A stretch of DNA of 64,000 nt from Rhizobium sophorae (GTDB taxonomy: Bacteria; Pseudomonadota; Alphaproteobacteria; Rhizobiales; Rhizobiaceae): NCBI RefSeq assembly GCF_013087515.1, contig NZ_JABFCN010000057.1, positions 27,402-91,401 of the forward strand. Direction: 5' to 3'. The translations under genes and the position numbers were made by a program. Each line of letters begins with the position of its first letter. The stretch's first letter is position 1. The notes beneath the pieces were generated by a model. The model was given only the letters and a program-made list of their open reading frames with translations, was not told where the DNA came from and made no database searches. Shown one piece after another: positions 1-8,756 of the stretch.

Positions 1-644
1 GCCCGGTCGCCGAACGCTGGCTGAAGATGACGGGCACGGCGGTGACAGAAGGCTACGGCCTTTCCGAGACATCGCCTGTTGCCACTGCCAACCGCTTCGA
101 TTCGCCCGAGTTCACCGGCACGATCGGCCTGCCGCTTCCCTCCACCGACCTCGATATCCGCGACGACGAGGGCAATTCGCTGCCGCTCGGCCAAGTCGGT
201 GAAATCTGCATCCGCGGGCCGCAGGTGATGGCCGGCTACTGGCAGAAGCCGGAAGAGACGGCGCGGGTGATGACCGACGACGGCTACCTCCGCTCGGGCG
301 ACATGGGCTTCATGGACGAACGCGGCTATACCAAGATCGTCGACCGCAAGAAGGACATGATCCTGGTCTCGGGCTTCAACGTCTATCCGAACGAGATCGA
401 GGAAGTCGCCGCCATGCATGCCGGCATCCTCGAGGCCGCGGCCATCGGCGTCCCGGACGGACATTCGGGCGAGGCGGTAAAACTCTTCGTGGTCAGGAAG
501 GATCCGAACCTGACGGAAGCGGAGGTAAAAGCCCACTGCATCGCCAACCTCACCAATTACAAACGCCCGCGCTTCATCGAATTCCGCACCGAGCTGCCGA
601 AGTCGCCGGTCGGCAAGATCCTGCGCAAGGACCTGCGTGGCTGA
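1..644 (+). CDS. fadD: Long-chain fatty-acid-CoA ligase, C-terminal part
   Basis: The 5' part lies outside the window; the reading frame is open from base 3 and ends at TGA 642-644. About 214 residues remain, roughly the last 40% of a FadD-type adenylate-forming enzyme that activates fatty acids to acyl-CoA through an acyl-AMP. The remaining part has the adenylate-forming motif YGLSETSP near the edge, the hinge region GYLRSGDMGFMDERGY followed by DRKKDMI, the NVYPNEIEE segment, and the C-terminal catalytic-lysine motif PKSPVGKILRKDLR. Family assignment is firm. Substrate chain length cannot be judged from this fragment. Confidence 0.9.
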   Translation, partial: PVAERWLKMTGTAVTEGYGLSETSPVATANRFDSPEFTGTIGLPLPSTDLDIRDDEGNSLPLGQVGEICIRGPQVMAGYWQKPEETARVMTDDGYLRSGDMGFMDERGYTKIVDRKKDMILVSGFNVYPNEIEEVAAMHAGILEAAAIGVPDGHSGEAVKLFVVRKDPNLTEAEVKAHCIANLTNYKRPRFIEFRTELPKSPVGKILRKDLRG

Positions 645-668
645 AATTGACAGTGTGATGAAATTAGA

Positions 669-697
669 GCCATCCGCTCGCCGCGGGTGGCTTTTTT
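669..697 (+). terminator. Rho-independent terminator after fadD
   Basis: A 9-bp stem (669-677 with 683-691, one G-T wobble) encloses a 5-nt loop and is followed by six T residues at 692-697. It lies 25 bases after the fadD stop and ends the transcript before pgi. Confidence 0.85.
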
Positions 698-781
698 CTA
701 TTTCGGCAGGTGGCTGAACTTGATTTGCGGGTGAGAAAGCGAATAGTTTCCGCAACCTTTCCGCCTCCAAAGGAGCCTCCC

Positions 782-2407
782 ATGAACGCCATCGTCGAAC
801 AGCTGAAAAGCACCGCGGCCGCCACCAAGGCAACCGACATCCGTGCCGCCTTCGCCGCCGATCAGCAGCGCTTTTCGCGCTTTTCCGTCGAGCTTGACGA
901 CCTGCTGATGGATTTTTCCAAGACGGCGGTGAATGACGACATCCTCAAACTGCTGGTGAAGCTTGCCGAAGAAGGCGGCGTCGAAAAGAAGCGCGAGGAG
1001 ATGTTCTCCGGCAAGGCGATCAACTTCACCGAGGATCGCGCCGTTCTGCACACCGCGCTGCGCAACCGCTCCAACACGCCGGTTCTGGTCGACGGCAAGG
1101 ATGTCATGCCCGACGTCAATGCGGTGCTTGCCGGCATGGGCAAATTTGCCGACGACGTCCGCTCCGGCACCTTGAAGGGCGCCACCGGCAAGGCGATCAC
1201 CGATGTCGTCAATATCGGCATCGGCGGCTCGGATCTCGGGCCGGTGATGGCGACGCTGGCGCTGGCGCCCTTCCATGACGGCCCGCGCGCGCATTTCGTC
1301 TCCAATATCGACGGCGCCCATATCGCCGATATCCTGAAGCTGGTGCAGCCGGAAACGACACTGTTCATCGTCGCCTCGAAGACCTTCACCACCGTGGAGA
1401 CGATGACCAATGCGCAGACGGCGCGCAATTTCATCGCCAAGGCGCTCGGCGAAGCGGCCGTGCAGCACCACTTCGCCGCCGTGTCGACGGCGCTCGACAA
1501 GGTCGCCGCCTTCGGCATCGACAGCGCCCGCGTCTTCGGCTTCTGGGACTGGGTCGGCGGTCGTTACTCGATTTGGTCGGCGATCGGCCTGCCGCTGATG
1601 ATCGCCGTCGGGCCTGACAATTTCGGCAAGTTCCTCGACGGCGCCCATGCCATCGACAATCATTTCCGTAAGACGCCGATTACCGAGAACCTGCCGATGC
1701 TGCTCGGCCTGATCGGCTTCTACCACCGCAATGTGCTCGGCTACCCCACCCGCGCCATCCTGCCCTATGACCAGCGCCTGTCGCGCTTCCCGGCCTATCT
1801 ACAACAGCTCGACATGGAATCGAACGGCAAGGGCGTCACCATCGACGGCACGCCGGTCGAAGGCAATTCCGGCCCTGTCGTCTGGGGCGAGCCCGGCACC
1901 AACGGCCAGCATGCCTTCTATCAGCTGATCCATCAGGGCACGAGCATCATCCCGGCCGAGTTCATGATCGCTGCCAACGCCTTCGAGCCGGAACTGCGCC
2001 ACCAGCACCAGCTGCTGATCTCCAATGTTCTCGCCCAGTCGGAAGCACTGATGAAGGGCCGCACCTTTGCAGAAGCCAAGAAGCAGCTGACCGACAAGGG
2101 CATGGACGACAAGAAGGCCGATTTCATCGCGCCGCACCGCGTCTTTACCGGCAACCGGCCGTCGATCACATTTGTCTACGACAAGCTGACGCCCTATGCG
2201 CTCGGCCGTCTGATCGCGCTCTACGAACACCGCGTCTTTGTCGAAGGCGTCCTCTTCCGGATCAACTCCTTCGACCAGTGGGGCGTCGAGCTCGGCAAGG
2301 AACTGGCGACGGGCCTGCTACCGGTCGTCGAAGGCAAGGAAAGTGCAGCATCGCACGACTCCTCGACGCAGGGCCTGGTTGCGGCGCTGGCGAAGCTTGC
2401 GAAGTAG
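782..2407 (+). CDS. pgi: Glucose-6-phosphate isomerase
   Basis: Interconverts glucose-6-phosphate and fructose-6-phosphate in the cytoplasm. At 541 residues it has the normal length of bacterial PGI. Family signatures are visible: GIGGSDLGP near residue 146, SKTFTTVETMTNA near 225, the signature around GGRYSIWSAIG near 285, ESNGKG near 370, the GTNGQHAFYQLIHQG stretch carrying the catalytic histidine, and SFDQWGVELGK near the end with the catalytic lysine. The ATG at 782 is chosen over an upstream in-frame start at 710 because AAGGAG lies 7 bases before it and homologues begin here. It neighbours otsA and frk, other hexose-phosphate genes. Confidence 0.97.
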   Translation: MNAIVEQLKSTAAATKATDIRAAFAADQQRFSRFSVELDDLLMDFSKTAVNDDILKLLVKLAEEGGVEKKREEMFSGKAINFTEDRAVLHTALRNRSNTPVLVDGKDVMPDVNAVLAGMGKFADDVRSGTLKGATGKAITDVVNIGIGGSDLGPVMATLALAPFHDGPRAHFVSNIDGAHIADILKLVQPETTLFIVASKTFTTVETMTNAQTARNFIAKALGEAAVQHHFAAVSTALDKVAAFGIDSARVFGFWDWVGGRYSIWSAIGLPLMIAVGPDNFGKFLDGAHAIDNHFRKTPITENLPMLLGLIGFYHRNVLGYPTRAILPYDQRLSRFPAYLQQLDMESNGKGVTIDGTPVEGNSGPVVWGEPGTNGQHAFYQLIHQGTSIIPAEFMIAANAFEPELRHQHQLLISNVLAQSEALMKGRTFAEAKKQLTDKGMDDKKADFIAPHRVFTGNRPSITFVYDKLTPYALGRLIALYEHRVFVEGVLFRINSFDQWGVELGKELATGLLPVVEGKESAASHDSSTQGLVAALAKLAK

Positions 2408-2913
2408 GCACTTGGGCATGATGCCGAAAAGTGTGAGCGGTTTCGGACCAAATCGTGCTTAGCTCTGGAACGTAAAACAGGATTCAGATTTTGGGCGGAC
2501 CCCGCCTAAAATCATCCTGTTCTTGAGGATTAGGGCGCCGCCTTACCCCCCAACCCGTACGGATGTGCAACCATCCGTGCCCGTCCTGCGACGCCCCATC
2601 CGCGGCCGCAAATGGTGAACTGATCAGGCGCCCCAGTGCATCCGCACGATTGGCTTCGTCATGCGGAGTCGGATTGAACGTTCTTCTAGTCAAAAATTGT
2701 AGAATGAATTCTTTCAATTCGGGGGAAACCCCCTAGATTCAAGCAAAATCTGTGCAGAAAATGCTCCGTTCGTTGTTCCGCTTGGGCCGCTCGCGGCGGG
2801 CCGGCTGTGGCGATGTCGGCGCCTTTACTGCATGGTCCCCGCCAAGTTCAGGAGATGTCTCAAGACGCTCGTCACGCAGCGTTTTCATGTCCCATCTTCT
2901 TTAAAGGAAGCTC
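2408..2913. other. Gene-free region between pgi and otsA
   Basis: These 506 bases contain no convincing gene. Next to the pgi stop lies a motif of the rhizobial intergenic type (GGCATGATGCCGAAAAGTGTG), then the long hairpin listed separately. Bases 2690-2760 are AT-rich with a GGGGG-AAA-CCCCC hairpin and could hold the otsA promoter, but no clear -35/-10 pair was found. A 77-codon leftward reading frame at 2484-2717 overlaps the palindrome and was not accepted. Confidence 0.5.
2477..2520. repeat. Long intergenic hairpin after pgi
   Basis: The segment folds as ACAGGAT (2477-2483) with ATCCTGT (2514-2520), interrupted by a 3-base bulge (TCA, 2484-2486), plus a 12-bp inner stem 2487-2498 with 2502-2513 (one G-T wobble) around a 3-base loop. 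There is no T-run, so it is more like a rhizobial intergenic palindrome than a classic terminator, although it could protect the 3' end of the pgi mRNA. Confidence 0.7.
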
Positions 2914-4329
2914 ATGAGCCGTCTTATCGTCGTTTCCAATCGTGTTCCCATGCCCGCCAAAGATGGGAGCGCCGCTGCCGGCGGTCTGGCCGTTGCGCTG
3001 CAGGCAGCCCTGCAGGAGCGTGGCGGCATCTGGATGGGATGGTCGGGAGACTCGAGCGGGGACAGGGAACCTGGCCCGCTGTCGCAACTGCAGAAGGGCA
3101 ACATCACCTATGCGCTGACCGATCTCACCGACACCGACGTCGAGGAATATTATCGCGGCTTTGCAAACCGTGTTCTCTGGCCCATCTGCCATTATCGACT
3201 GGACCTCGCCGAATATGGCCGGAAGGAAATGGCCGGCTATTTCCGCGTCAACCGCTTCTTAGCTCACCGGCTGGCGCCGATGATCGAGGCGGACGACACC
3301 ATCTGGGTTCATGATTACCACCTCATACCGCTGGCGGCTGAACTGCGCCAGATGGGGCTGAAGAACCGGATCGGCTTCTTCCTGCACATTCCATGGCCGC
3401 CGGCCGACATTCTGGTCACGATGCCCGTTCATGAAGAAATCATGCGTGGCCTCTCGCATTATGATCTCGTCGGCTTCCAGACCGATTACGACCTCCAGAA
3501 TTTTGCCGGTTATCTCAGGAGGGAGGGAATTGGCGACGACCTTGGAAATGGATTGTTTGATTCCCATGGGCGGATATTCAAGGCCGGTGCCTATCCGATC
3601 GGGATCGAAACCGCGGGCTTCGCCGAGTTCGCCGAGAGGGCCGCAAACAATATCATGGTACAGAAGACCCGGCGCAGCATTGAAGGCCGGGACATGATCA
3701 TCGGGGTCGACCGCCTCGATTATTCAAAGGGCATCATTCAGCGGCTGGAAGCGTTCGAACGCTTCCTCACCAGCAATCCTGGCTACCAGAACAAGGTCAC
3801 CTATCTGCAGGTCACGCCGAAGTCGCGATCGGAAGTTCCCGAATACGAACATATGCAGAAGATGGTCGCCGAACAGGCAGGCCGTGTGAACGGTGCCATC
3901 GGAACGGTCGACTGGGTGCCGATCCGCTATGTCAACCGATCGATCAGCCGCAACGTGCTTGCCGGCCTCTACCGGCTGGCGACGATCGGGCTGGTCACGC
4001 CGTTGCGCGACGGCATGAACCTCGTCGCCAAGGAATATGTCGCCGCTCAGGATCCCGATCGCCCGGGCGTATTGTTGCTATCGCGCTTCGCCGGCGCGGC
4101 CAGAGAGTTGAAGGGCGCGCTGCTGGTCAATCCTTACGATGTCGAAGGCACTGCCAATGCCCTCGCCAGGGGTCTTGCCATGTCGCTGGAGGAGCGCCGC
4201 GACCGCTGGAGCATGATGATGGAGCATCTGCTAACCCACGACGTCTCACTTTGGTGCGAGAACTTTTTGCGGGACCTGGTGCTTCCTCCCGAGCTTCGAC
4301 CGGAGCGTGACTCCCGGATAGCCTCCTGA
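2914..4329 (+). CDS. otsA: Trehalose-6-phosphate synthase (UDP/GDP-glucose dependent)
   Basis: GT20 glycosyltransferase that joins UDP-glucose and glucose-6-phosphate to give trehalose-6-phosphate, an osmoprotection pathway in rhizobia. The 471-residue length fits OtsA. Recognisable elements are the N-terminal VVSNRVP with Arg10, the Gly-rich GGLAVAL loop near 23-29, HDYHL at 133-137, the donor-phosphate-binding GVDRLDYSKG near 265, and LRDGMNLVAKEYVA near 365. AAAGGA lies 6-11 bases before the ATG. No otsB phosphatase lies beside it in this window. It is convergent with frk. Confidence 0.96.
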   Translation: MSRLIVVSNRVPMPAKDGSAAAGGLAVALQAALQERGGIWMGWSGDSSGDREPGPLSQLQKGNITYALTDLTDTDVEEYYRGFANRVLWPICHYRLDLAEYGRKEMAGYFRVNRFLAHRLAPMIEADDTIWVHDYHLIPLAAELRQMGLKNRIGFFLHIPWPPADILVTMPVHEEIMRGLSHYDLVGFQTDYDLQNFAGYLRREGIGDDLGNGLFDSHGRIFKAGAYPIGIETAGFAEFAERAANNIMVQKTRRSIEGRDMIIGVDRLDYSKGIIQRLEAFERFLTSNPGYQNKVTYLQVTPKSRSEVPEYEHMQKMVAEQAGRVNGAIGTVDWVPIRYVNRSISRNVLAGLYRLATIGLVTPLRDGMNLVAKEYVAAQDPDRPGVLLLSRFAGAARELKGALLVNPYDVEGTANALARGLAMSLEERRDRWSMMMEHLLTHDVSLWCENFLRDLVLPPELRPERDSRIAS

Positions 4330-4433
4330 TCGATCGGCATCGACCCGTCCTCGCGCATCCGACCCTTCGGGCCGACCCGTCCTTCGGATCCCCCGAGGGG
4401 AGAAGAGAGAATCGAGAGGTCGGGGCTTAAGCC

Positions 4434-5360
4434 TTAAAGTCCGATCTCGCGCGCCCAGGGCGGATTGGCGCCGGCGCGGGAGACGGTGACGGCGGCGGCT
4501 TTGGCGCCGAGGGTCAGGGCGTTGCGCAGCGCCTGCTCATCCAGCGAAGCGACTTGGCGTTTGGTCAGCAGATTATCCATCTTCAGCGACGCCAGGATGC
4601 CGGCATCGAAGGTATCGCCGGCGCCGACCGTGTCGACGACGGTGACCCGCTCACTCGGCACCGTTACCTTGCGATCCCTTGTATAACCGGAAGCGCCTTC
4701 CGCGCCCTTGGTGATGACGACGAGCTTGGCGCCGTGGTCCAGCCAGTGGGCGGCGAGCGCATCATGGTCGCCCTGCAGGCCGAACCAGTCGAGATCCTCG
4801 TCGGAGAATTTGACGATGTCGGATTTCGCAGCCATCCGCTTGATGCGGGCCATATGCGACGGCTTGTCCTTGATGAAACCGGGACGGATATTCGGATCGA
4901 GCGAGATGACGCGGCTTGCCGCTTCGCGGTCGAGCAGGGCTTCGTAAGTTTCACCGCAGGGGCTCGGGATCAGGCTGATCGCGCCGAAATGTAAGGCTTC
5001 GCAATCGTCGCCGAGAACAGGCAGGTCGGCGGTGGTGATCATCCGGCCCGCCGTGCCCTCGTCATAGAAGGCATAGGTCGCCTGGCCGTTCACCAGTTTG
5101 ACGAAGGCGATGGTCGAGGGACGCGAGGTGATGGCGCAGGGGCTGTAATCGACGTTGCTCGCCTTCAGCGTTTCGAGCAGGATTTCGCCCATCATGTCAT
5201 CGGCAATGCCGGTGAAGAAGGCGGTGGGGATGCCGAGGCGGCCGAGCGCGATGGCGGTGTTGAAGATCGCGCCGCCGGCATAGGGCGCAAAGCCCTTTTC
5301 ACCGAGGGTCGTGTCCCTTGGCAGCATGTCGATCAAGGCTTCGCCGCAGCACAAAATCAT
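4434..5360 (-). CDS. frk: Fructokinase, PfkB family
   Basis: Phosphorylates fructose to fructose-6-phosphate, feeding the PGI step encoded nearby. The protein (308 residues) is a PfkB/ribokinase-type sugar kinase: an N-terminal GEALIDMLP motif, a glycine-rich GGAIFNTAIALGRLG substrate loop near 29, and the C-terminal DTVGAGDTFDAG anion-hole and catalytic-Asp signature near 247. GGAGG lies just before the ATG. Fructose specificity is inferred from similarity to rhizobial Frk and from the pgi and frc context; a related hexose is possible. Confidence 0.88.
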   Translation of the reverse strand: MILCCGEALIDMLPRDTTLGEKGFAPYAGGAIFNTAIALGRLGIPTAFFTGIADDMMGEILLETLKASNVDYSPCAITSRPSTIAFVKLVNGQATYAFYDEGTAGRMITTADLPVLGDDCEALHFGAISLIPSPCGETYEALLDREAASRVISLDPNIRPGFIKDKPSHMARIKRMAAKSDIVKFSDEDLDWFGLQGDHDALAAHWLDHGAKLVVITKGAEGASGYTRDRKVTVPSERVTVVDTVGAGDTFDAGILASLKMDNLLTKRQVASLDEQALRNALTLGAKAAAVTVSRAGANPPWAREIGL

Positions 5361-5422
5361 CGTATTCCTCCCAACAGCACTGATACGTTCATCAACCGAT
5401 TAAGCGAGCTTTTGTCAACCGG

Positions 5423-6112
5423 CTAGAGCGAAAGCTCACTAACGCCACCATTTCTTCCCGACCAGGCCAGCGGCGCATCGAGGAAGGCCTCGACCTCCGA
5501 CAGCGTCTTGTCGTCGAAGAGTTTCTGCTCCTTGGCAACGGCCAGAACATTCCGCCAGGTGGCGATGTGATGCAGCCTGACCTTGCCGTCGCCAAAGCGC
5601 TGTTCGCCGAAAATGCCGTAGAAGAACAGCGCAATGCCGTGATCGACGATACCGCCGGCGGCACGGATGGCATCGATGAACTTGAACATGCTGCCGCCTG
5701 CCGTCGTCAGGTCTTCGATGACCAGCACCCGCGACCCTTCCGGCATGTTGCCTTCGATCTGGGCATTGCGGCCATGGCCCTTCGGCTGCTTGCGAACATA
5801 GATCATCGGCAGGCCGAGACGATCGGCCAGCAGGGCGGCGAAGGGAATGCCGGCGGTCTCGCCGCCGGCGATGCAATCGAACTGCTCGAAACCGGCGTCG
5901 CGCAGCAGGGTGCTGGCGGCAAAATCCATCACCGTCGAGCGGATGCGCGGGAAGGAGAGCAGCTTGCGGCAATCGATATAAACCGGGCTCGCCATGCCGG
6001 AGGAAAGTTTATAGGGCTGATCGGCATTGAAATGGACCGCCTTGATTTCCCAGAGCATCTTGGCCAGCAATTCGGCCATCACGGCACGGTCGGGAAATGT
6101 GGTCTGGATCAT
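5423..6112 (-). CDS. pyrE: Orotate phosphoribosyltransferase
   Basis: Transfers phosphoribose from PRPP to orotate to give OMP, the fifth step of de novo pyrimidine synthesis. The 229-residue product carries the PRPP-binding loop VLVIEDLTTAGGSM near 130 and the YVRKQPKGHGRNAQIEG segment holding the conserved lysines. An upstream start at 6154 is possible, but the ATG at 6112 has AAGGAGAG eight bases before it and matches family length. The dihydroorotase gene pyrC lies about 5.5 kb away on the same strand, so the two are not one operon. Confidence 0.95.
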   Translation of the reverse strand: MIQTTFPDRAVMAELLAKMLWEIKAVHFNADQPYKLSSGMASPVYIDCRKLLSFPRIRSTVMDFAASTLLRDAGFEQFDCIAGGETAGIPFAALLADRLGLPMIYVRKQPKGHGRNAQIEGNMPEGSRVLVIEDLTTAGGSMFKFIDAIRAAGGIVDHGIALFFYGIFGEQRFGDGKVRLHHIATWRNVLAVAKEQKLFDDKTLSEVEAFLDAPLAWSGRNGGVSELSL

Positions 6113-6183
6113 GCGGCTCTCCTTCGGCTTGGATCCCTGCGGGAATAGCAGCAAGAGCCCGCCGTTTCCAGACGAAAGGCGGG

Positions 6184-6840
6184 CTATTGCTGCAGCAGGC
6201 GGCCGATATCAACGATCTGCATCTTCTTGAACAGGGCGACTGCCTGAGCGCCCTCCTCCGCATCCAGCGAAACGGCATAACGCACGCCGGCGGCAAGCAG
6301 CTGCATCGTCAGTCGGGCGATCGCGAGCAGCTCCTTCCGGTCGCGATCTGGCCATAGGCGGATAAGCACCGCGAGAAATGCCTGGGCATGGAATTCCATG
6401 TCCTCGGCATCGACCTGTTGCAGCAGCTTGTCGGTATGGGTCGCATGCCAGATGTCGCGCATGACAGGCTCGCGGCGGAAGAAGGCGTAATATTCGTCGA
6501 CGATATTGGCGAGCGCGCCCTGCAGGGCTGCAGCGTCGGTCACCTTCGCCAGTTCCTCCTCGACGCATCGCCTGCCCTCTTCGTTGAAGCGCTCGGCCAA
6601 TGTGCGGATGATTGAGGTCTTGTCGGGGAAATATTGGTAGAGGGCGCCGAAGGAGAGACCAGCCTTTTCGACGATCTCGCTCATCTTCAAGCCGTCGCTG
6701 CCATGGCTTTCGATCAGCTCGGCGGCCACAGTGAGGATCTTTTCGAAGCGCTCGCGGCCGCGCTGCTGGCTGGGAATGCGGCGCAGCTGGCCGGTAGACG
6801 CCTGCTGGCGTCTGCGCGTTGCGACCGGCTGTTCCGACAT
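6184..6840 (-). CDS. TetR/AcrR family transcriptional regulator
   Basis: A 218-residue repressor. The N-terminal helix-turn-helix runs from about 30 to 75 (RERFEKILTVAAELIESHG, then GLSFGALYQYFPDKTSIIRTL). The C-terminal ligand-binding half belongs to no recognised effector class. The start at 6840 is preceded by AAAGGAGAG. It is divergent from the broken NmrA-type reductase gene at 6942, and the interval holds repeated palindromes likely to be its operator. Its original target may therefore have lost function. Confidence 0.88.
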   Translation of the reverse strand: MSEQPVATRRRQQASTGQLRRIPSQQRGRERFEKILTVAAELIESHGSDGLKMSEIVEKAGLSFGALYQYFPDKTSIIRTLAERFNEEGRRCVEEELAKVTDAAALQGALANIVDEYYAFFRREPVMRDIWHATHTDKLLQQVDAEDMEFHAQAFLAVLIRLWPDRDRKELLAIARLTMQLLAAGVRYAVSLDAEEGAQAVALFKKMQIVDIGRLLQQ

Positions 6841-6863
6841 GCTCTCTCCTTTTCCACGTTGAC

Positions 6864-6914
6864 AAACAAAATAAGAGAGATTATCTCTTTTTGCAAATGA
6901 GAGAGTTTCTCTTG
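6864..6914. promoter_or_regulatory. Tandem palindromes, likely TetR operator
   Basis: Two related 13-bp palindromes lie between divergent genes: AGAGAT-T-ATCTCT at 6876-6888 (perfect arms) and AGAGA-GTT-TCTCT at 6900-6912. Their centres are 24 bp apart, and flanking CAAAC (6864) and GTTTG (6914) extend the symmetry. Placement between a TetR gene and its divergent neighbour is typical of an autoregulated operator. The pairing with this particular TetR is inference. Confidence 0.6.
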
Positions 6915-6941
6915 TTTGCAATGTTTGGGAGGAGTTTTGAC

Positions 6942-7734
6942 ATGCAAACTTCCGAAATCGTTCTCGTCGGTGGATCGGGAAAGACCGGCGGCCGCATCAT
7001 CAAGCGCCTGGAAGAGCGCGGGCACAGCGTTCGCGCCGCATCGCGCTCCAGCGCCCGTCCCTTCGACTGGGAGGACAGGTCGACCTGGCGCGGCGCGCTT
7101 GACGGCGCATCGAGCGCCTATGTCGCCTTCCAGCCGGATCGAAGCGCTCGCCAAGGTCGCCAGGGAATGCGGCCTTGAGCATATCGTGCTGCTCTCCGGC
7201 CGGGGCGAAGAGGGCGCGCAGCGCAGCGAGGCGGCACTCAAGGCCTCCGGCATAAACACCACCATCCTGCGCGCCTCCTGGTTCTGCCAGAATTTCAGCG
7301 AGGGCGCCTTTGTCGAGCAGATCCTGGGCGGCCGCCTGCAATTGCCGGCGGGCGAGATCAGCGAACCTTTCATCGATGCCGACGACATTGCCGATGCCGC
7401 CGTCGCCGCCTTGACCGATCCGCACCACCGCAACAAGACTTACGAACTGACCGGCCCGCGAGCGCTGACATTCCGCCAGGCGGTCGCCGAGATCGCCGCG
7501 GCCACTGGCAGGCCGATCGAATATGAGCAGGTGTCGATGGCGGATTTCACCGGCGGGCTTGCGGATGCCGGCCTGCCGCAGGACCTGATCGATCTTCTGA
7601 AGGAACTCTTCGGCCAGGTGCTCGATGGGCGCAACTCCGGCACCATGGGCGGTGTGGCCGAAATTCTCGGCCGTCCCGCCACCGATTTCAGCGAATATGC
7701 CCGCCGGACCGCGGCAACCGGACTATGGAGTTGA
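6942..7734 (+). pseudogene. NmrA-type NAD(P)-binding reductase, disrupted by an internal frameshifting deletion
   Basis: The 5' half (6942 to about 7139) encodes a Rossmann start with VGGSGKTGGRIIKRLEERG and ends at AYVAFQPD. The rest of the protein, from IEALAKVARECG to the end (GGVAEILGRPATDFSEYAR), continues in another frame to 7734. Related NmrA-like proteins have about nine more residues (a PDLAVPG-type loop) between PD and IEALA, so the join looks like a short deletion that also shifted the frame. A CGGATC sequence sits at the junction. GGGAGGAG precedes the ATG. The frame-1 fragment has no obvious start of its own, so the enzyme is probably lost. Confidence 0.8.
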
Positions 7735-7736
7735 CC

Positions 7737-8219
7737 ATGCAGATCATTCTCATCATCTCCCTCGTCGCCGCGGCGATCGGCAGCGGCCTCGTCGCCGGCA
7801 TCTTCTTCGCCTTCTCGGCCTTCATCATGGCCGCCTTCTCGCGCATTCCGGCGGAACAAGGCATCGCGGCGATGAACTCGATCAACGTGACGATCGTCCG
7901 CTCGCCCTTCATGGGCCTCTTCGTGCCGACGGCGATCCTCTGCCTCGTAGTCGCCGCGCTCGCCCTGATCAACTGGCGCGGCGGGGCATCCGCACTGATG
8001 CTGGCGGGTGCAGCCCTCTATGTCTTCGCCTCCTTCGTCTCGACCATCATCTTCAACGTGCCGATGAACGATGCGCTGGCAAAGGTCGGCGGCAACGGGA
8101 CGGAAGCGGTTCAGCTCTGGACCACCTATGTCAGGGACTGGACCTGGTGGAACCATGTGAGAACGATCGCGTCGCTGCTTGCCTCGGTGGCCTTCGTGCG
8201 GGCGTTGATGATCGTTTGA
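7737..8219 (+). CDS. DUF1772-type integral membrane protein
   Basis: A 160-residue protein with four predicted membrane helices (about residues 4-30, 58-80, 85-107 and 140-158) and the family features FFAFSAFIM near the first helix and NVPMNDAL before the last. This family includes anthrone-oxygenase-like proteins, but no activity can be assigned. ATG 7737 has GGAG six bases upstream; an alternative ATG at 7725 would overlap the preceding frame. It begins 2 bases after the disrupted NmrA frame ends, so the two form one transcription unit under the TetR-flanked promoter. Confidence 0.85.
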   Translation: MQIILIISLVAAAIGSGLVAGIFFAFSAFIMAAFSRIPAEQGIAAMNSINVTIVRSPFMGLFVPTAILCLVVAALALINWRGGASALMLAGAALYVFASFVSTIIFNVPMNDALAKVGGNGTEAVQLWTTYVRDWTWWNHVRTIASLLASVAFVRALMIV

Positions 8220-8249
8220 GAAGCAAGCGGGAGAGTTGGCCGCTCCAGC

Positions 8250-8489
8250 TTATTTGCCAGCATCCCGGCTTCGGAAAGAGCGCCAGGCTGAGATCACAGC
8301 GAGCAACAAGAACAGCCCTGCCAAACCAGCCCACAGAGAGCCGCCTTGCGTTAGATTGTCACCGTCGGGAGTGAGGCAACTGGATAGGGCCTGCGATATG
8401 CAATCTCGGAACTTCCAGTACCTTTCATAGAATAACCATCCGAAGACAATCGACAGAAGCGCTAAAATCAGCACCGAAACATATTTCAT
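8250..8489 (-). CDS. Small membrane protein, unknown function
   Basis: A 79-residue product with two hydrophobic helices (about residues 3-19 and 51-68) and an intervening loop containing three cysteines (CISQALSSC and others). No family is recognised. The MKYVSV start at 8489 is preferred; an in-frame ATG at 8501 would add four residues. It converges with the DUF1772 gene. Support is limited to membrane-protein-like composition and a plausible start. Confidence 0.5.
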   Translation of the reverse strand: MKYVSVLILALLSIVFGWLFYERYWKFRDCISQALSSCLTPDGDNLTQGGSLWAGLAGLFLLLAVISAWRSFRSRDAGK

Positions 8490-8756
8490 CTGGTTCCCCA
8501 TCCTACCGACCAGGACTCATTTCCATTGAAACAACATCGATTGTGTGACTGTAGGTTCCAAGGACGGAGATGCAAGCGCCGACATCCAAGGAGCGCCATC
8601 CTTGTAGTTTGTCGTTGGTGTATAAAGTGGTTCCGCGACCACTTAGACGTAACCAAAATGGCTTTTACTGCCCTGATCGTGCCCCCTTGAAGCCGCCAGC
8701 CGAAATGTGTCACAGAGTGATTGACAGGTTGCGATGTAAAGAGCGGTACGTTGTCC

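Noticed and set aside
698..1726. A 342-residue leftward open frame over pgi
   Set aside because: It mirrors pgi codons, has no domain and no ribosome site.
2484..2717. A 77-residue leftward frame after pgi
   Set aside because: Its 3' end is the hairpin repeat and there is no ribosome site or homologue-like sequence.
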